DNA of 64,000 bases from the NCBI GenBank assembly GCA_037074615.1, contig CM073547.1, positions 744,001 to 808,000 of the forward strand, in the 5' to 3' direction. The position numbers were made by a program, and so were the translations under genes. The notes below the pieces were generated by a model. It saw only the letters and a program-made list of their open reading frames with translations. It was not told where the DNA came from and did not search any database. The first letter of the stretch is position 1; each line of letters opens with the position of its first letter. Positions 38,025-51,114 of this stretch are shown here, in pieces. The DNA is from Leucaena leucocephala. Taxonomy: Eukaryota > Streptophyta > Magnoliopsida > Fabales > Fabaceae.

Positions 38025-40789
38025 GTTGGAGCGTAGATATTAATCATGTCTAACTTGCCAACTAGATATTTGAATTTGTCTCGAGTTAATCCCTTTGTGA
38101 GCACATCAGCTGTCTGTTCTCTGGAAGGAGTGTACTTTAATTCAATTGTTCCAGCATCAATCTTTTCTCTTATAAAGTGTCTGTCTATCTCCACATGCTT
38201 TGTTCTGTCATGCTGGACTGGATTATGGGACATGCTAATAGCTGCCATATTGTCTGAGTATAATCTGATAGGAACTTTGGGTAACATTCCCAGCTCTTCG
38301 AGTACTCGTTTTACCCATAGGCTTTCATATATTCCTAGAGCTATAGCTCTAAACTCAGCTTCAGCACTGCTTCTAGCAACTACACTTTGCTTCTTACTTC
38401 GCCATGTGACTAAGTTCCCCCATACATACGTAGCATAACCTGAGATTGATCTCCTGTCATCTTGATCTCCTGCCCAATCAGCATCTGTGAGTATCTCTAT
38501 ATTTTTCTTGTTAGATTTCTTAAACAGAAGTCCTAGACCAGGCGAGCCCTTCAAATATCTGAGAATTCTATAGACTTCATTTAGATGCTTCTGCCTGGGA
38601 TTATGAGAATGTTGGCTTACAACGCTGACAGCATAGGCGATATCTGGCCTCGTGTGTGATAGGTAAATTAATTTTCCTACCATACGTTGGTACCTTCCCT
38701 TGTCTACTTCTTTTCCCAAGTCTTCATCATCTTTAATTTTCTCCACCTGAATAGGAGTGTCGCTTGGTCTGCAACCTAGCATCCCTGTCTCTTCTAGGAG
38801 ATCTAGTATGTATTTTTTCTGTGAGATACTGATTCCTTTTGTAGACCTGGCCACTTCTATACCTAAGAAATACTTCATTTTTCCCAAATCCTTTACTTGG
38901 AATTCCTGATTGAGGGCCCCTTTTATTCCGTCCATCTTTATCAGGTTGTCGCCTGTGAGGATAATATCATCTACATATACTGTTAATACAGCAAGTTTTC
39001 CACTTGCACGTTTAACAAACAGAGTGTGATTACTTTGTCCCTGTAAATAGCCTTGTTCCTTCATTACTCTGGTGAATCTTTCAAACCACGCTCGAGGGGA
39101 TTATTTTAATCCATATAGCGATTTTTTCAATCTGCATACCTCTCCTTCCTTCTTTCCAGGGAATCCTGGAGGCATTCTCATGTATACTTCTTCTTTCAAC
39201 TCACCATTCAAGAATGCATTTTTTACGTCCATTTGATGTATTGGCCAGTCCAGATTAGCAGCGAGCGATAATAAGATTCTGATGGTGTTTAATTTTGCCA
39301 CTGGTGCAAATGTCTCAGTGTAATCCATACCATATATTTGGGTAAAGCCCTTAGCCACGAGTCTGGCTTTATATTTGTCGAGGCTTCCATCTGCTAGATA
39401 TTTGGGGGTGAATACCCATTTGCATCCAACTGCTTTCTTGCCCTTAGGTAGCTCAACTACTTCCCAGGTTTCATTCCTTTCTAGTGCCTCCATTTCTTCC
39501 ATTACTGCTTGTCTCCATTCAGGACTGGTAAGAGTGTCATTTATGTTCTCTGGTATTCTGATCTGATCAAGATGAGAGACAAAGGCATGATACTCAGATG
39601 ATAAAGCTTGATGAGAGACAAACCGTTCTATAGGATGTCTGGTGCATGCTCTGCGTTGTTTTCTCACAGCTATTGGAAGATCAAGATCATCGTCCCCCAT
39701 TTGTGATTGTTCAAGACCTGCATCTGGTTCTGACTCTTGGTGTGCATCATTTTCTTGAAGAGCATTACCTGTCATGTTCCTTCTGGTATATACTTGTCCC
39801 CACTTATTAGTGTCTCCCCCTGAGCTAGTGTGTTCTTTGGGTTCCTCATGTGTTGGTGAGTCAAGGGTATATATGAAATCAGGTTCTTGGTGGACACACA
39901 AGTCAGGTTCTTGGGGAACACACAATGGTTGGGGTTCAGGGTGAGATTGTTGAGATTTGCTCTGAGGTTCACTCCAAGACTCCCCCTGGGCCGAAGAGGT
40001 GGTATAGAAGGGAATGGTTTCATGAAATGTAACGTCACAAGTGATATAGAGACGTTTAGATAAGGGGTCAAAGCATTTGTATCCTTTTTGTGTACCAGCA
40101 GGGCCCAGGAAGATACATTTGACAGCCTTTGGGTCAAGTTTGGAGGTATGATGAAGATGAACAAAGGCGGTGCACCCAAAGACCTTAAGAGGAAGGGTGT
40201 TCTCGAGATAGGGAAAGGGAAAGTGGTCTTGAAGAACCTGGAGAGGGGTTCGGAATGACAGAGGTTTACAAGGCATTCGGTTAATCAAGAAGGTGGCAAG
40301 GAGAATAGCGTCGGCCCAGTAGTAACTCGGGACATTGCTGCTAAAGAGAAGGGCCCTAGCGGTTTCCAACAGGTGTCTATTTTTCCGTTCAGCAATGCCA
40401 TTCTGTTGGGGGCTGTAAGGGCAAGAACTTTTATGGACAATGCCATGTTCTTGAAGAAAGGTGGATAGGGGCTGGTTAAAGTATTCTGTGCCATTGTCAG
40501 TGTGAAGGGTTTGAATTTTTGTATCAAATTGAGTGAGGATCATGTTATAAAAATCAATGAAGGTTTGACACACTTCAGTTTTATCCTTTAAGAGGAAGAC
40601 CCAACTGACACGAGTATGATCATCGATTAGGGTCATAAACCATTTGAATTGGGTGCGATTGGAAATTCTGGATGGTCCCCATAGATCACTGTGAATAATG
40701 GAGAAGGGTTTGGATAGACGGTATGGAGTACTGGGAAAATGAGTGCGGTGATGTTTTGCAAGTTCACAAGAATCACACAAAAAATCCAA
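38021..40789 (-). pseudogene. copia polyprotein: integrase, reverse transcriptase, RNase H
   Basis: One reading frame is interrupted by a single TAA at 39101-39103. Upstream of it (562 codons) are the GAG-pre-integrase remnant ([15 protein letters not shown]) and the integrase core. The core has the conserved acidic residues in [10 protein letters not shown] and [10 protein letters not shown] and the [16 protein letters not shown] region. The start of the reverse transcriptase ([10 protein letters not shown]) follows. Downstream (347 codons) are the RT active-site motif YVDD and RNase H (ILTDADWAGD, SAEAEFRA, RHFIREK). The TAA replaces the Gln expected in LYGLKQSPRAWF. Protease is absent, so a functional polyprotein cannot be made from this copy. 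Confidence 0.93.
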
Positions 40790-40795
40790 AGTTCT

Positions 40796-40990
40796 CTACT
40801 TCCACCGACGGCGAATGTTGGCATCATCGGTAGGCGGAGGTTCCAGCTGAATAAGTTCCAGTCGATCACGGCCATCGAGTGCAAGGATCATCGATTGTGC
40901 CCACTCTCCATAGTTATCTCCATTGAGCCGTTCTGGCACGATGACTACTGTTGAGCCTTCAACGCCGGCGACTTTGGTGGGTAGACGCAT
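40796..40990 (-). pseudogene. copia gag N-terminal fragment
   Basis: An open stretch with LNGDNYGEWAQSMILALDGR and PPPTDDANIRRRWK is typical of the N-terminus of plant copia Gag. It ends at a TAG and then continues in the same frame directly into the integrase part, so the rest of gag and the protease were removed by an internal deletion at about 40790-40796. A further start-proximal piece (MVSEHTTISPSSSS) lies upstream in another frame. Confidence 0.75.
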
Positions 40991-41051
40991 CCACCATCAA
41001 ATGTGACTGTGTCGACTTCAGCGGAGGACGAAGATGGTGATATCGTGGTGT

Positions 41052-41063
41052 GCTCTGATACCA
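41052..41063 (-). other. Primer binding site (initiator tRNA-Met)
   Basis: TGGTATCAGAGC on the minus strand abuts the 5' LTR exactly. It is complementary to the 3' end of plant initiator tRNA-Met, the usual primer of copia elements. Confidence 0.93.
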
Positions 41064-41297
41064 TGTTGAAGTAGCTAAGAGAATTACTTGATAAAGAACA
41101 CGAAGGTGAAGGTAATTCTGTGTGTGTATTATTTGGGTTGAAGCATACATATATATACACTTGATTGTACAATCAGAGACGCGTAAATCATGTGATACAC
41201 TTTAATAATACAATATTATCATATCCCCTCATATCCTCCTACAATCACATTTAATTCCTATAATCACTCTCCCTTTTAATTCTGAATATCTTCTACA
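41064..41297 (-). repeat. 5' LTR of the copia element
   Basis: 234 bp, same length as the 3' LTR and differing at one base by my reading. Its outer end is followed by the second copy of the target duplication AACTT (41298-41302) within the SFH pseudogene exon. Confidence 0.95.
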
Positions 41298-42370
41298 AAC
41301 TTAACAGCGAAGGTCCTCTCAAATTCTCTGACATGGTACTTTACGTAACGATCCATAGTTGTTACTTGCATGAGCTTATTAGGATCCCAATTTCTCAATG
41401 TACAGGTCGTCCATCCTTGTCAACCCCATGATGCCCGTGTGGGTAGTATTTTAAAATTTCATCTATTTCTGGGAACTTAAAATCCTAAGCAAAACAAAAG
41501 ACATTATTAAGGTTAGATAAATCAACCAAAAATGATGAATAATCTTTCTGCCTTGGAAGGGAGTACCTCCATAATAGTGTCAGCACCAAATTCGTTTCTC
41601 CACTGAAGCGTATCTGCCCACATTTGTTTTGTTTTCTCAATATCGAACTTCCTTGCTCTCAAGAATCTGGATCATCACCACACAGTAAACTAATTAATAA
41701 TCCATGAAGTGAATTCAACCTACTGATGAAGAAATTAATTGTTACTTTGGCTACTACCTCAGCATCATATGATAATCATCGTGTTTGGCAAGAAAAAGCT
41801 CGTCCAAGATAAGAGCTTGGCGAAAGGCATCAACTGCCTGCAACTCTTCTGTGATAAGTTCATTCTCAAAACCAACAGACATAACTCTGCTGTTCTTCCG
41901 ACCTCTCTTTGCCAGGGCATTCCTGAACCTCGACGACGCATTTAATGCTGCCTTCTTTATGTTTCCAAACTTTTTCCTTTTTTCATCCTCAGCTCTATCC
42001 AGTTCAATAACTGTGATTGTAGAAAAGCAAAAGAAATTTACTCTCCCGGGTTTGACTTAGAAAAATAGAACGAATGGAAGAAAGAAATTCACATTCTGAA
42101 GGTATTTTTTCTGTTGGCTATCATGTCCATGCTTTCGAAGCAGCACATTAGAATTCATATCACATAGAACACCTCAATTATCTTTCCTTCTGGTTTCACT
42201 TTTCTCATCATCATTAGATAAGAAGAGATGTTGCAAAACAGTCAGCATGCAATTTCACATTTTAGCATTTGGTTGGCCCTTAATCATGTACACGAGTATT
42301 CCAAGACGCCGAGAAAAATTATGCACTTACGTGTTTTAAGGGATCGATCCGTAGTTAGGGGCATAGACAT

Positions 42371-43759
42371 TGTGTCACACATGATTAACGAACTAATCCA
42401 GTAAGCTTACTCCAATTGGAATTGATATCTCCTCGCATATAACTATATGCCCAGAATTGACGCTTCACCTTAATCCACGAAAAGAAAAAAAGTCAGAACA
42501 GCTTAGACCAAATCTTTCAGCATTGAAAGAAGCGAACCTTCGTTTAGCATGCATTGAAAAAGAAAAAGCAGAAAGAACAGAGAAATAGGGAAAACTGGAA
42601 GATTATATGAAGCGCATGCAGATAGAAATCGCTAAAAGGGTGTTTTTTTGGAGCTCGTGAAATTTAAATGAATCAAAATTTAGTCAAGAGAAGGAGTGGT
42701 AAGAGGCGACAGATATATATACCTTTATGGCAGGAATATAGGAGGCGAGATTGCAAAATCGAGAGAGGAACGCATAAATTTAAGATCTCTCAATATTTCT
42801 TATCTCAAAAGGACCATGAAAAGAGGTTCGAAACGAACACCCCAGAAGGGCTCTGCTCGATTTAGTGATTCTGAAATGTCAATTCTTTTTATTGAGGTAA
42901 CAGCAAGTGTTCAGCTTAAGCGATATGCAATCACCTTCGCTCATATTCTCCAGCACGACCCCTAACTAACTAACGAACTCATCCATCCGGAAGTTCCAAT
43001 ACCGGCTCTCAATGATTGAATAGAGATATCTTTTTTAAAAATCTTGTAAAATATTAAAAATCTTTTAACTATATATATTAAGAAAGAAACAAAGTTAAAA
43101 AAAAAAAAATCACACCCACGAAATCTTATGAAAAAAAGTCACCAACTTTATTGAGCTTTGAGAAACTTAACATCATTCCAGGAAATTTTTAATCCTAAAA
43201 ACATTATAATTTGCCAGGTGATGACAGGTTGACATATATTTCTCTATTTCTTAATATAAAATTTAATTAATTTTTTTAATAAATTAAAAAAATTAAATTA
43301 ATAAATTAATTATAACTAAATACAATCCCTCAAAACTAATTCATATAATATACTCATTAATCTATTTAAATTAATTAATTTTTATATTAATTATAATTAA
43401 TTAATTATTTTAATTTATTTAAAAAAATAAGAGGCATCATTGCTTGAGACTGTTCTTTCAAGTATGAAATACACTATACCATATATTTGTTCAAAATTTA
43501 ATTTAAACTAAAAAAAGAAAGAGAGAAAGTCGTGGCATTTACGGGAGAAAAAAAAGCGCATTCTCCACTTGGCGGCATTTGTGTCTCTATCAATAAATAA
43601 ATAAATAAAAATCAGGAGCTTTTAACATCCTTACCCGGTGAAGTGTGAACTCTCGGACTTAAGCTTATGCTTTATTCTCTCTCTCGCTACCCGCCTTTTG
43701 GATCAAATGTCCATTACCTCAACTTCACGCTAACTTTATTTTTTTTTCCTGAAATATAA
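42371..43759. other. Spacer between the SFH pseudogene and DHFR-TS (head to head)
   Basis: No gene is supported. The left part is the former SFH promoter and leader. The right part is the DHFR-TS promoter; TTGGCGGC near 43569 resembles an E2F site, which would suit an S-phase gene, but this is only a motif match. The middle, about 43020-43430, is very AT-rich. Confidence 0.45.
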
Positions 43760-43881
43760 TATTTATTTTGTGTTCTTTGTTTTGGTATCATTCGTTTGTT
43801 CAAAAAGGTGAATTTTTACTGAAGGTTTTTGGCCCTCGGGTCCAAGTCCCTGCAAATATTCGGCGCTTCGGGTTGAGGACG

Positions 43882-44598
43882 GTGAGTTCCTTCTCGCATG
43901 CGGGTCTTCTGATTTTTTTGTTGGATGATGTATCTGACACCGCTGCTGCATTTTCGCGAAGAGGGGCTGGTGCTTATTTATCATCTATTTGCATGTTCCA
44001 TATACTGAATCTGAATCTGTTGCATATGCTGTCTGAGCAGCTTGAGCAATATCCACTTATTGGCCTCGTAAATGGTTGAACTATTGGATGGTTGAGTAAA
44101 GGAATTGGGTCCTTCCATTTCGTCTCTCTCTCTCTCTCACACACCCACTAACTATATATATATATATATATCTTTCCCAGTTACAGGTTTTCTACTTCAA
44201 AACAAGGACAGTTAGCTTCCTTGTTATCTGTCTTGTTTATTGACTTAAACAGTCTTTGAATCATTACTGGGTCTGTAGTTCTGTTGAAGTATCATGTGTG
44301 GAAAAAAGTCAATGCAGAGAGATAAAAGGAAGCATTTAGTTGTTGAGGCCGACAAATAGAGGCATATCGTCACGTTTCAGTTCTGTTTTGCACGATTTTG
44401 TTAATTGGCTCAATAATTTGAACTTACTGAAAAATGTGTATCCTCTGCATCATTGAATACTATAGCCTAGCTGCCAATCCTTCTTGTACTCTTTCTGGTC
44501 ACTGCATCTGTTTCGTCATTTAATGTGTTTGCAATTTTGCATACAAGTGATGTCATGTATAGAGTTAATTTTATATTTTTTAAGTGGTGGTTTTCAGG
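43882..44598 (+). other. Putative leader intron of DHFR-TS
   Basis: A good donor (GACG/GTGAGT, intron from 43882) follows a GC-richer stretch without a usable ATG. A good acceptor (GGTTTTCAG, ending 44598) precedes the block holding the start codon. This fits a non-coding first exon near 43760-43881. A (TA)n run lies inside at about 44151-44171. Needs transcript support. Confidence 0.5.
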
Positions 44599-44684
44599 TT
44601 CCACTGCACTTCCGAAACAATTGGTTGTGCAGTCCTTGTGTTGAGACATTGTCACCAAGTTTCTGCCGGTATCTAAGTTCTCTT

Positions 44685-47251
<2,567 letters not shown>

Positions 47252-47761
47252 ATACCTAAGATGCGTGTATGTGCATTGGTTTTTCCGATTGAACTTTAGG
47301 ACCAACTTTTACCTCCGACTGTTATGTAGACTATATTCGAAGAATATGATTAGCTGCTTTCTTATGCCTTCCTTAATACTGGAAGTTGGTCATATTGTTG
47401 ACTAATTTAAGTAACAGTTATTTTCGTTTAGGGATGATACATTGAGAATGGGAAAAATAGTAATGAATCCTTGTATTCCGAAGAAAATGTCGATGGGTGA
47501 ACGACCCGTGAAATGTCATGTTTAACTTTATTTTTTGTGTAATTAATAAACGTACATAACCTTTATTACCATATGCTTCTAATAATGCATTATATTATAT
47601 ATTAAATATGAGTTATCTCAAACCGTAAAATATCATAACATTAAAATACTACACAGAATCTTCGTCGTCTTAAAGGTCTTTCTATTACTCTCTGTAGTGT
47701 TCAGAGGACATTATTAATTGACATATATAGTATCTTTATTTTGTGCGGCCATAGTATAGGA
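47252..47761. other. Convergent 3' spacer between DHFR-TS and the AAA-ATPase
   Basis: About 510 bases lie between the two stop codons of converging genes. It should hold both 3' UTRs. No other feature is seen. Confidence 0.5.
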
Positions 47762-49836
47762 CTATATCTGGGTGACTAACTCTGGTTCATGGTTCTGTCC
47801 ACCCTTGTATCTGAGAAGATCCACGAGGCCTGTCAAGGCAAGTTCAGAGTCCTCGTTCTTCAGTAACTCCTCACCCACCTCTGCAGGAGTGACATTGGTG
47901 TTCTTCATCAGCCTTTCAACTTCAACAAAAAGAGGGTGCTCTCTAATGCCAAGGTAATTAGAAGCCAGCATTCTGAACCCACTTGGGCTGCAATATGACA
48001 TGTGTATGTGCACATCCATACGTCCAGGTCGCAGCAGAGCAGGGTCTAGTTTCTCTTTGTGATTTGTTGTGAACACTATTATCCTCTCATCCCCACAACT
48101 TGACCACAATCCATCTATAAAGTTCAACACTGCTGATAATGTCACCTGTAATGCATTCACCATTTATTCCCAAATATACATCAGGGTGCAGAAAACAACA
48201 GACTTGTTGGACTATACTTCTAACATGTACATACTATTTTATGATTCATTTAGTTTTGTCTATTTATATCCATAGAGATTAATTAGATTAGAGCATTGTC
48301 AAACCCAAATATGAGGCATTTTTCCTAAATGCGTTTTCTACATTCATATAGGCTTAAACTTAAGATCCCGTACTTAAACAATCAAAACACCTTCTAGAAC
48401 CAATGCTCCGTTGGTTCTTCATCTAAGATTTTAGCTTAATACAAAACTATTCAAGCATGTAAAATATAAAAAAACTCTACATTAGTCATATTTGAGTATT
48501 GTAAGGCCAAAATAGGGACAGTTCTCTTTAAAATATTTTCTATATTTATACATACTTAAATTTAAAATCTCATTTATAAGTAGTTAGAGTTCCTTCTATT
48601 AGGATCAATGCATGTTGGTTCCAGCATGTAGAATCTGAAAATATCTACATCTGTTAATTCTGTAAATACCTCGGTAGTTTCTTTTTCCCCTTGGTTGCCC
48701 AATCCTTATTAAGTCAATCAACATTAGAAGTCCGAGGCGCTTTTGAGAAACAATAGGGAAAATAGTCAAGGAGAACAAAGGGCTAAAAAAAAGTAAGATA
48801 CCTTTGGTTCTTGATCATCAAATGGGTGACGTGGAACTCTGGGCTTTACGGGTTTTTTAAGCCTATCCTGGAGATCAAGGGAGCAATCAATGTCCTCCAC
48901 TACAAGTATGGACCGATTCCCAGTTGAAATTAACAACTGCCTCAACTCAGAATTACGCCTAACATCAGTGAGCTCTAAGTCATATATATCAAAATTGAGA
49001 TAATTTGCCATTGCAGCAATCAAGCTGGATTTCCCTGTTCCTGGAGGACCAAACAGCAAATATCCCCTTTTCCAAGCCTTCCCAACTTTCCTATAGAAAT
49101 CTTTCCTCTGCACAAACCTGTCAAGATCCTCCATGATCCCCTGCTTCGCCTCCAAATCCATAGCCAGTGTATCAAACGTCGCAGGATGATCAAGATTCAC
49201 TGATTGCCACATGTCCGGCCGCCTTCCACTATACCGAACCCTTTCCCTCTTCAGAGTGAAGAGCTTCAGTGTTTTTCGCTCTTCCTTCAGCTCCTTGGCT
49301 TGCTCCATAACATACGGCAAGTACTCAGATAAAACCATATTCTTGTACTTCATATTGAAACGCAGTTCATAGTACCGAAGCTCAGATTTTAGAGCCGAGT
49401 GATAATAGTCCGATACTGGGGCATCAATGTACTTGGATGGGATTCTTCTGGAAACCAATTTCCATTTGAGTTCAACCCCATTGAACTTCTCGATGATTTC
49501 TTGGTTCCTGTCCATTACCACGGAAACCTTGTTCTCCTTCTTGGGCATGGTAACCCTAAAACTTCTCGTGTTGGGATGAATTTGGGGTCTGAGATAGACC
49601 TCCAAGGCCTGGAAGAGGTGGTTATTGCCAAGACCCTCGAATTCGTCGACGACAAGTACGAATTCAGAAGAGAACGAGGCAAAGAGTTTTTGCAATTTGA
49701 AGTAGATATAGTGCTGAAGGTCACTAGGTAGATACTCCCGAGCAAGTGAACGGAAAAGCACGGCGGAGGCGGCAGCGGAGGCGGCGGTGGAGACTATGGT
49801 TTGGGTGGAGGGGAGTTGGAGGGCCTTGACACTCAT
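47762..49836 (-). CDS. BCS1-type AAA-ATPase (At3g50940/At3g50930-like)
   Basis: Two exons (48802-49836 and 47762-48145), joined in phase 0 over a 656-base intron, encode 472 aa. An N-terminal hydrophobic segment (about residues 12-30) probably anchors the protein in a membrane. The AAA-ATPase-associated domain (about 35-130) follows, then the AAA core with Walker A GPPGTGKS (263-270), Walker B VVEDID (312-317) and an LLRPGR arginine-finger region in exon 2. The C-terminus ends NHEPELVTQI. Arabidopsis relatives sit in the outer mitochondrial membrane or ER and are induced by salicylic acid, pathogens and stress. The mitochondrial complex III role of yeast BCS1 should not be assumed for this plant clade. 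The ATG is the first in frame. Confidence 0.94.
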
Positions 49837-49987
49837 GGTTGTAGACTGAAATTCGAGGAGCCTGGAGGGAAATGTTGAATGCGGAAGATGTTGGCATTGT
49901 TTATAAACGGAAGATGTTGTTCGAACGCAGAGATGAAGAAATTGAAGACCAGGAGCTCAGTTTTTCGTCGCCGTCGTTATCATTTTG

Positions 49988-50026
49988 TTGACATTTTCTG
50001 GGTTGACTTGCTCATTAAGTGTTGAC
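49988..50026 (+). promoter_or_regulatory. Cluster of three W-box cores upstream of the AAA-ATPase
   Basis: TTGAC occurs at 49988-49992, 50003-50007 and 50022-50026, about 150-190 bases upstream of the AAA-ATPase ATG. Two of the three have the full TTGAC(C/T) form bound by WRKY factors. Three in 39 bases is more than expected by chance and fits the stress-inducible nature of this gene family. Binding is inferred. Confidence 0.55.
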
Positions 50027-50183
50027 CACGACGCCGACGAAGACCCTTCCATGCATCCACGGGGTTTCATGTACGGCACGTGAGTTCGGGTTTCACTCGT
50101 TGGATTAGGATATCAATGGGCCATGCTTGGTGGAAAGAGGAGGAAGGATAAGCCGAACAAGTCACTTTTTGAGTTGAGATATA

Positions 50184-50648
50184 GTGTGTGTTTGGATAGA
50201 TTTTTTAAAATGGGCTTATGGATAGTTTATAGAAAATAATTTTTAAAGAAGAGTTTATGAAAAAAAATGATTTTGAATAAATGAGTGTTTGGATAGTTAT
50301 TTTTAAAAATACTTTTATTATTAGTAAATTATAAAGAAGGGTATGAGTATTAAATGAGGTGAGATGAGAGGAAAGAGGAGAGAGGGTATAAGAAAGAAAA
50401 TAGAGAAAAAATAGGAGAGATGATGTAAGAAAAAGTAGGGGTAATATAATAATTGGTTAGTTCATAAGCTCTTTTACTGTTCCATAAGCTGCTCTAACCA
50501 GCTTATTTGAAACCTTGATTTTAAACCATAGTTTAGTCTAAAAGTTTGTTTGAACAAATATGGTTGTTTATTTTAAAATTTTCCCAAACCAAAGTTTGGG
50601 TCCAAAAGCTGTTGGAAACCACGTTTAGAGTGGTTTCCAAACAGGCCC
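50184..50648. mobile_element. MITE, same family as 28416-28922
   Basis: The left end GTGTGTGTTTGGATAG and right end GGTTTCCAAACAGGCCC are inverted repeats. ATA is duplicated at 50181-50183 and 50649-50651. The interior (GAGAGG tract, CATAAGCTCTTTTACTGTTCC) is the reverse complement of the 28416 copy. It sits about 350 bases upstream of the AAA-ATPase ATG, near that promoter. Confidence 0.75.
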
Positions 50649-50654
50649 ATAGCA

Positions 50655-50830
50655 TGTATATTTGATATTTAAATAATATTATTTTATTATAATTCTAGTC
50701 ACAGTACATGAAGGGATGTTTTAACTCTTAAGTACTTAAGTTTACGCCTGAGGGTAATAGATAGTTCACTCTATCTGATATTGGTATTGCCTAAAAAGAA
50801 ATGAGACTTTGCCCTACCATTGAATGGTAA
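50655..50830. repeat. Dispersed repeat, partner of 20735-20960
   Basis: It carries GTTTACGCCTGAGGGTAAT and GATATTGGTATTGCC, in the same order as the diverged copy near 20820-20910. Class unknown. Confidence 0.45.
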
Positions 50831-50914
50831 GTGAGACTAATCCCTTTCTAAACATTTTTATACAAAAAAAAAATCAATTTGTTTACCAAAAAAAAGTCAC
50901 TATTTTTTACCAAT

Positions 50915-51112
50915 AAGAGTTGGTGCAGATGGTAAAAAAATGGATTTATATCCTACAAGAACGTGAGTTTAATTTTCGTTACCATTATGAGGGTTCCTTT
51001 GGTAGGTGATCCCATAAATTTCCTATACACGCTCTTTAAGTCTTGGGGCTGTGTTTTAACCTTGATGGATGACCAGTGCAGAACTTACTTAAATTTTTTT
51101 ATCCAAAAAAAC
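50915..51112 (+). mobile_element. tRNA-type SINE
   Basis: TTGGTGCAGATGGTAA (A-box-like) and CGTGAGTTTAATTTTCG (B-box-like) are followed by a body with GGTAGGTGATCCCATAA, TTGATGGATGACCAGTGC and a T-rich end. The same body occurs at 58563-58762, confirming a dispersed family. Confidence 0.65.
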
Positions 51113-51114
51113 AG

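Larger units (their letters stand above)
37780..41297 (-). mobile_element. Ty1/copia LTR retrotransposon (internally deleted)
   Basis: Two 234-bp direct LTRs (37780-38013 and 41064-41297) begin TG and end CA in element orientation and differ at one position by my reading. The 5-bp target duplication AACTT lies at 37775-37779 and 41298-41302. The PBS abuts the 5' LTR and the PPT abuts the 3' LTR. The element reads on the minus strand, the same sense as the host pseudogene. The interior runs gag fragment, then integrase, reverse transcriptase and RNase H, the copia order. At 3.5 kb it is shorter than a full copia element, because most of gag, the zinc knuckle and the protease are missing. It is non-autonomous, and the near-identical LTRs indicate a young insertion. 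Confidence 0.96.
35311..42370 (-). pseudogene. SEC14-nodulin (SFH) pseudogene with a copia insertion
   Basis: Thirteen exons of an SFH paralog are traceable on the minus strand: 42331-42370, 41758-42010, 41567-41666, 37705-37774 plus 41298-41484 (one exon split by the retroelement), 37506-37583, 37243-37344, 37109-37158, 36861-36960, 36664-36789, 36181-36289, 35573-35934, 35406-35483 and 35311-35322. It begins MSMPLTTDRSLK and ends KRKFFRW. Almost all exon lengths and phases equal those of the plus-strand gene. Lesions: the CRAL-TRIO exon is 257 instead of 267 bases (deletions of 2 and 8 near 41370-41410), which shifts the frame to TGA. A 3518-bp copia element sits in that same exon. A TAA interrupts exon 10 just after WIKPV. 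The N-terminal exons and nodulin domain are otherwise open. A non-functional gene is the best reading; a truncated transcript remains possible. Confidence 0.9.

Noticed and set aside
44484..44684. Upstream in-frame extension of DHFR-TS by 67 codons
   Set aside because: Its first part falls in the probable leader intron ending at 44598, and the remainder has no upstream ATG after splicing. A targeting peptide is possible only with transcript evidence.
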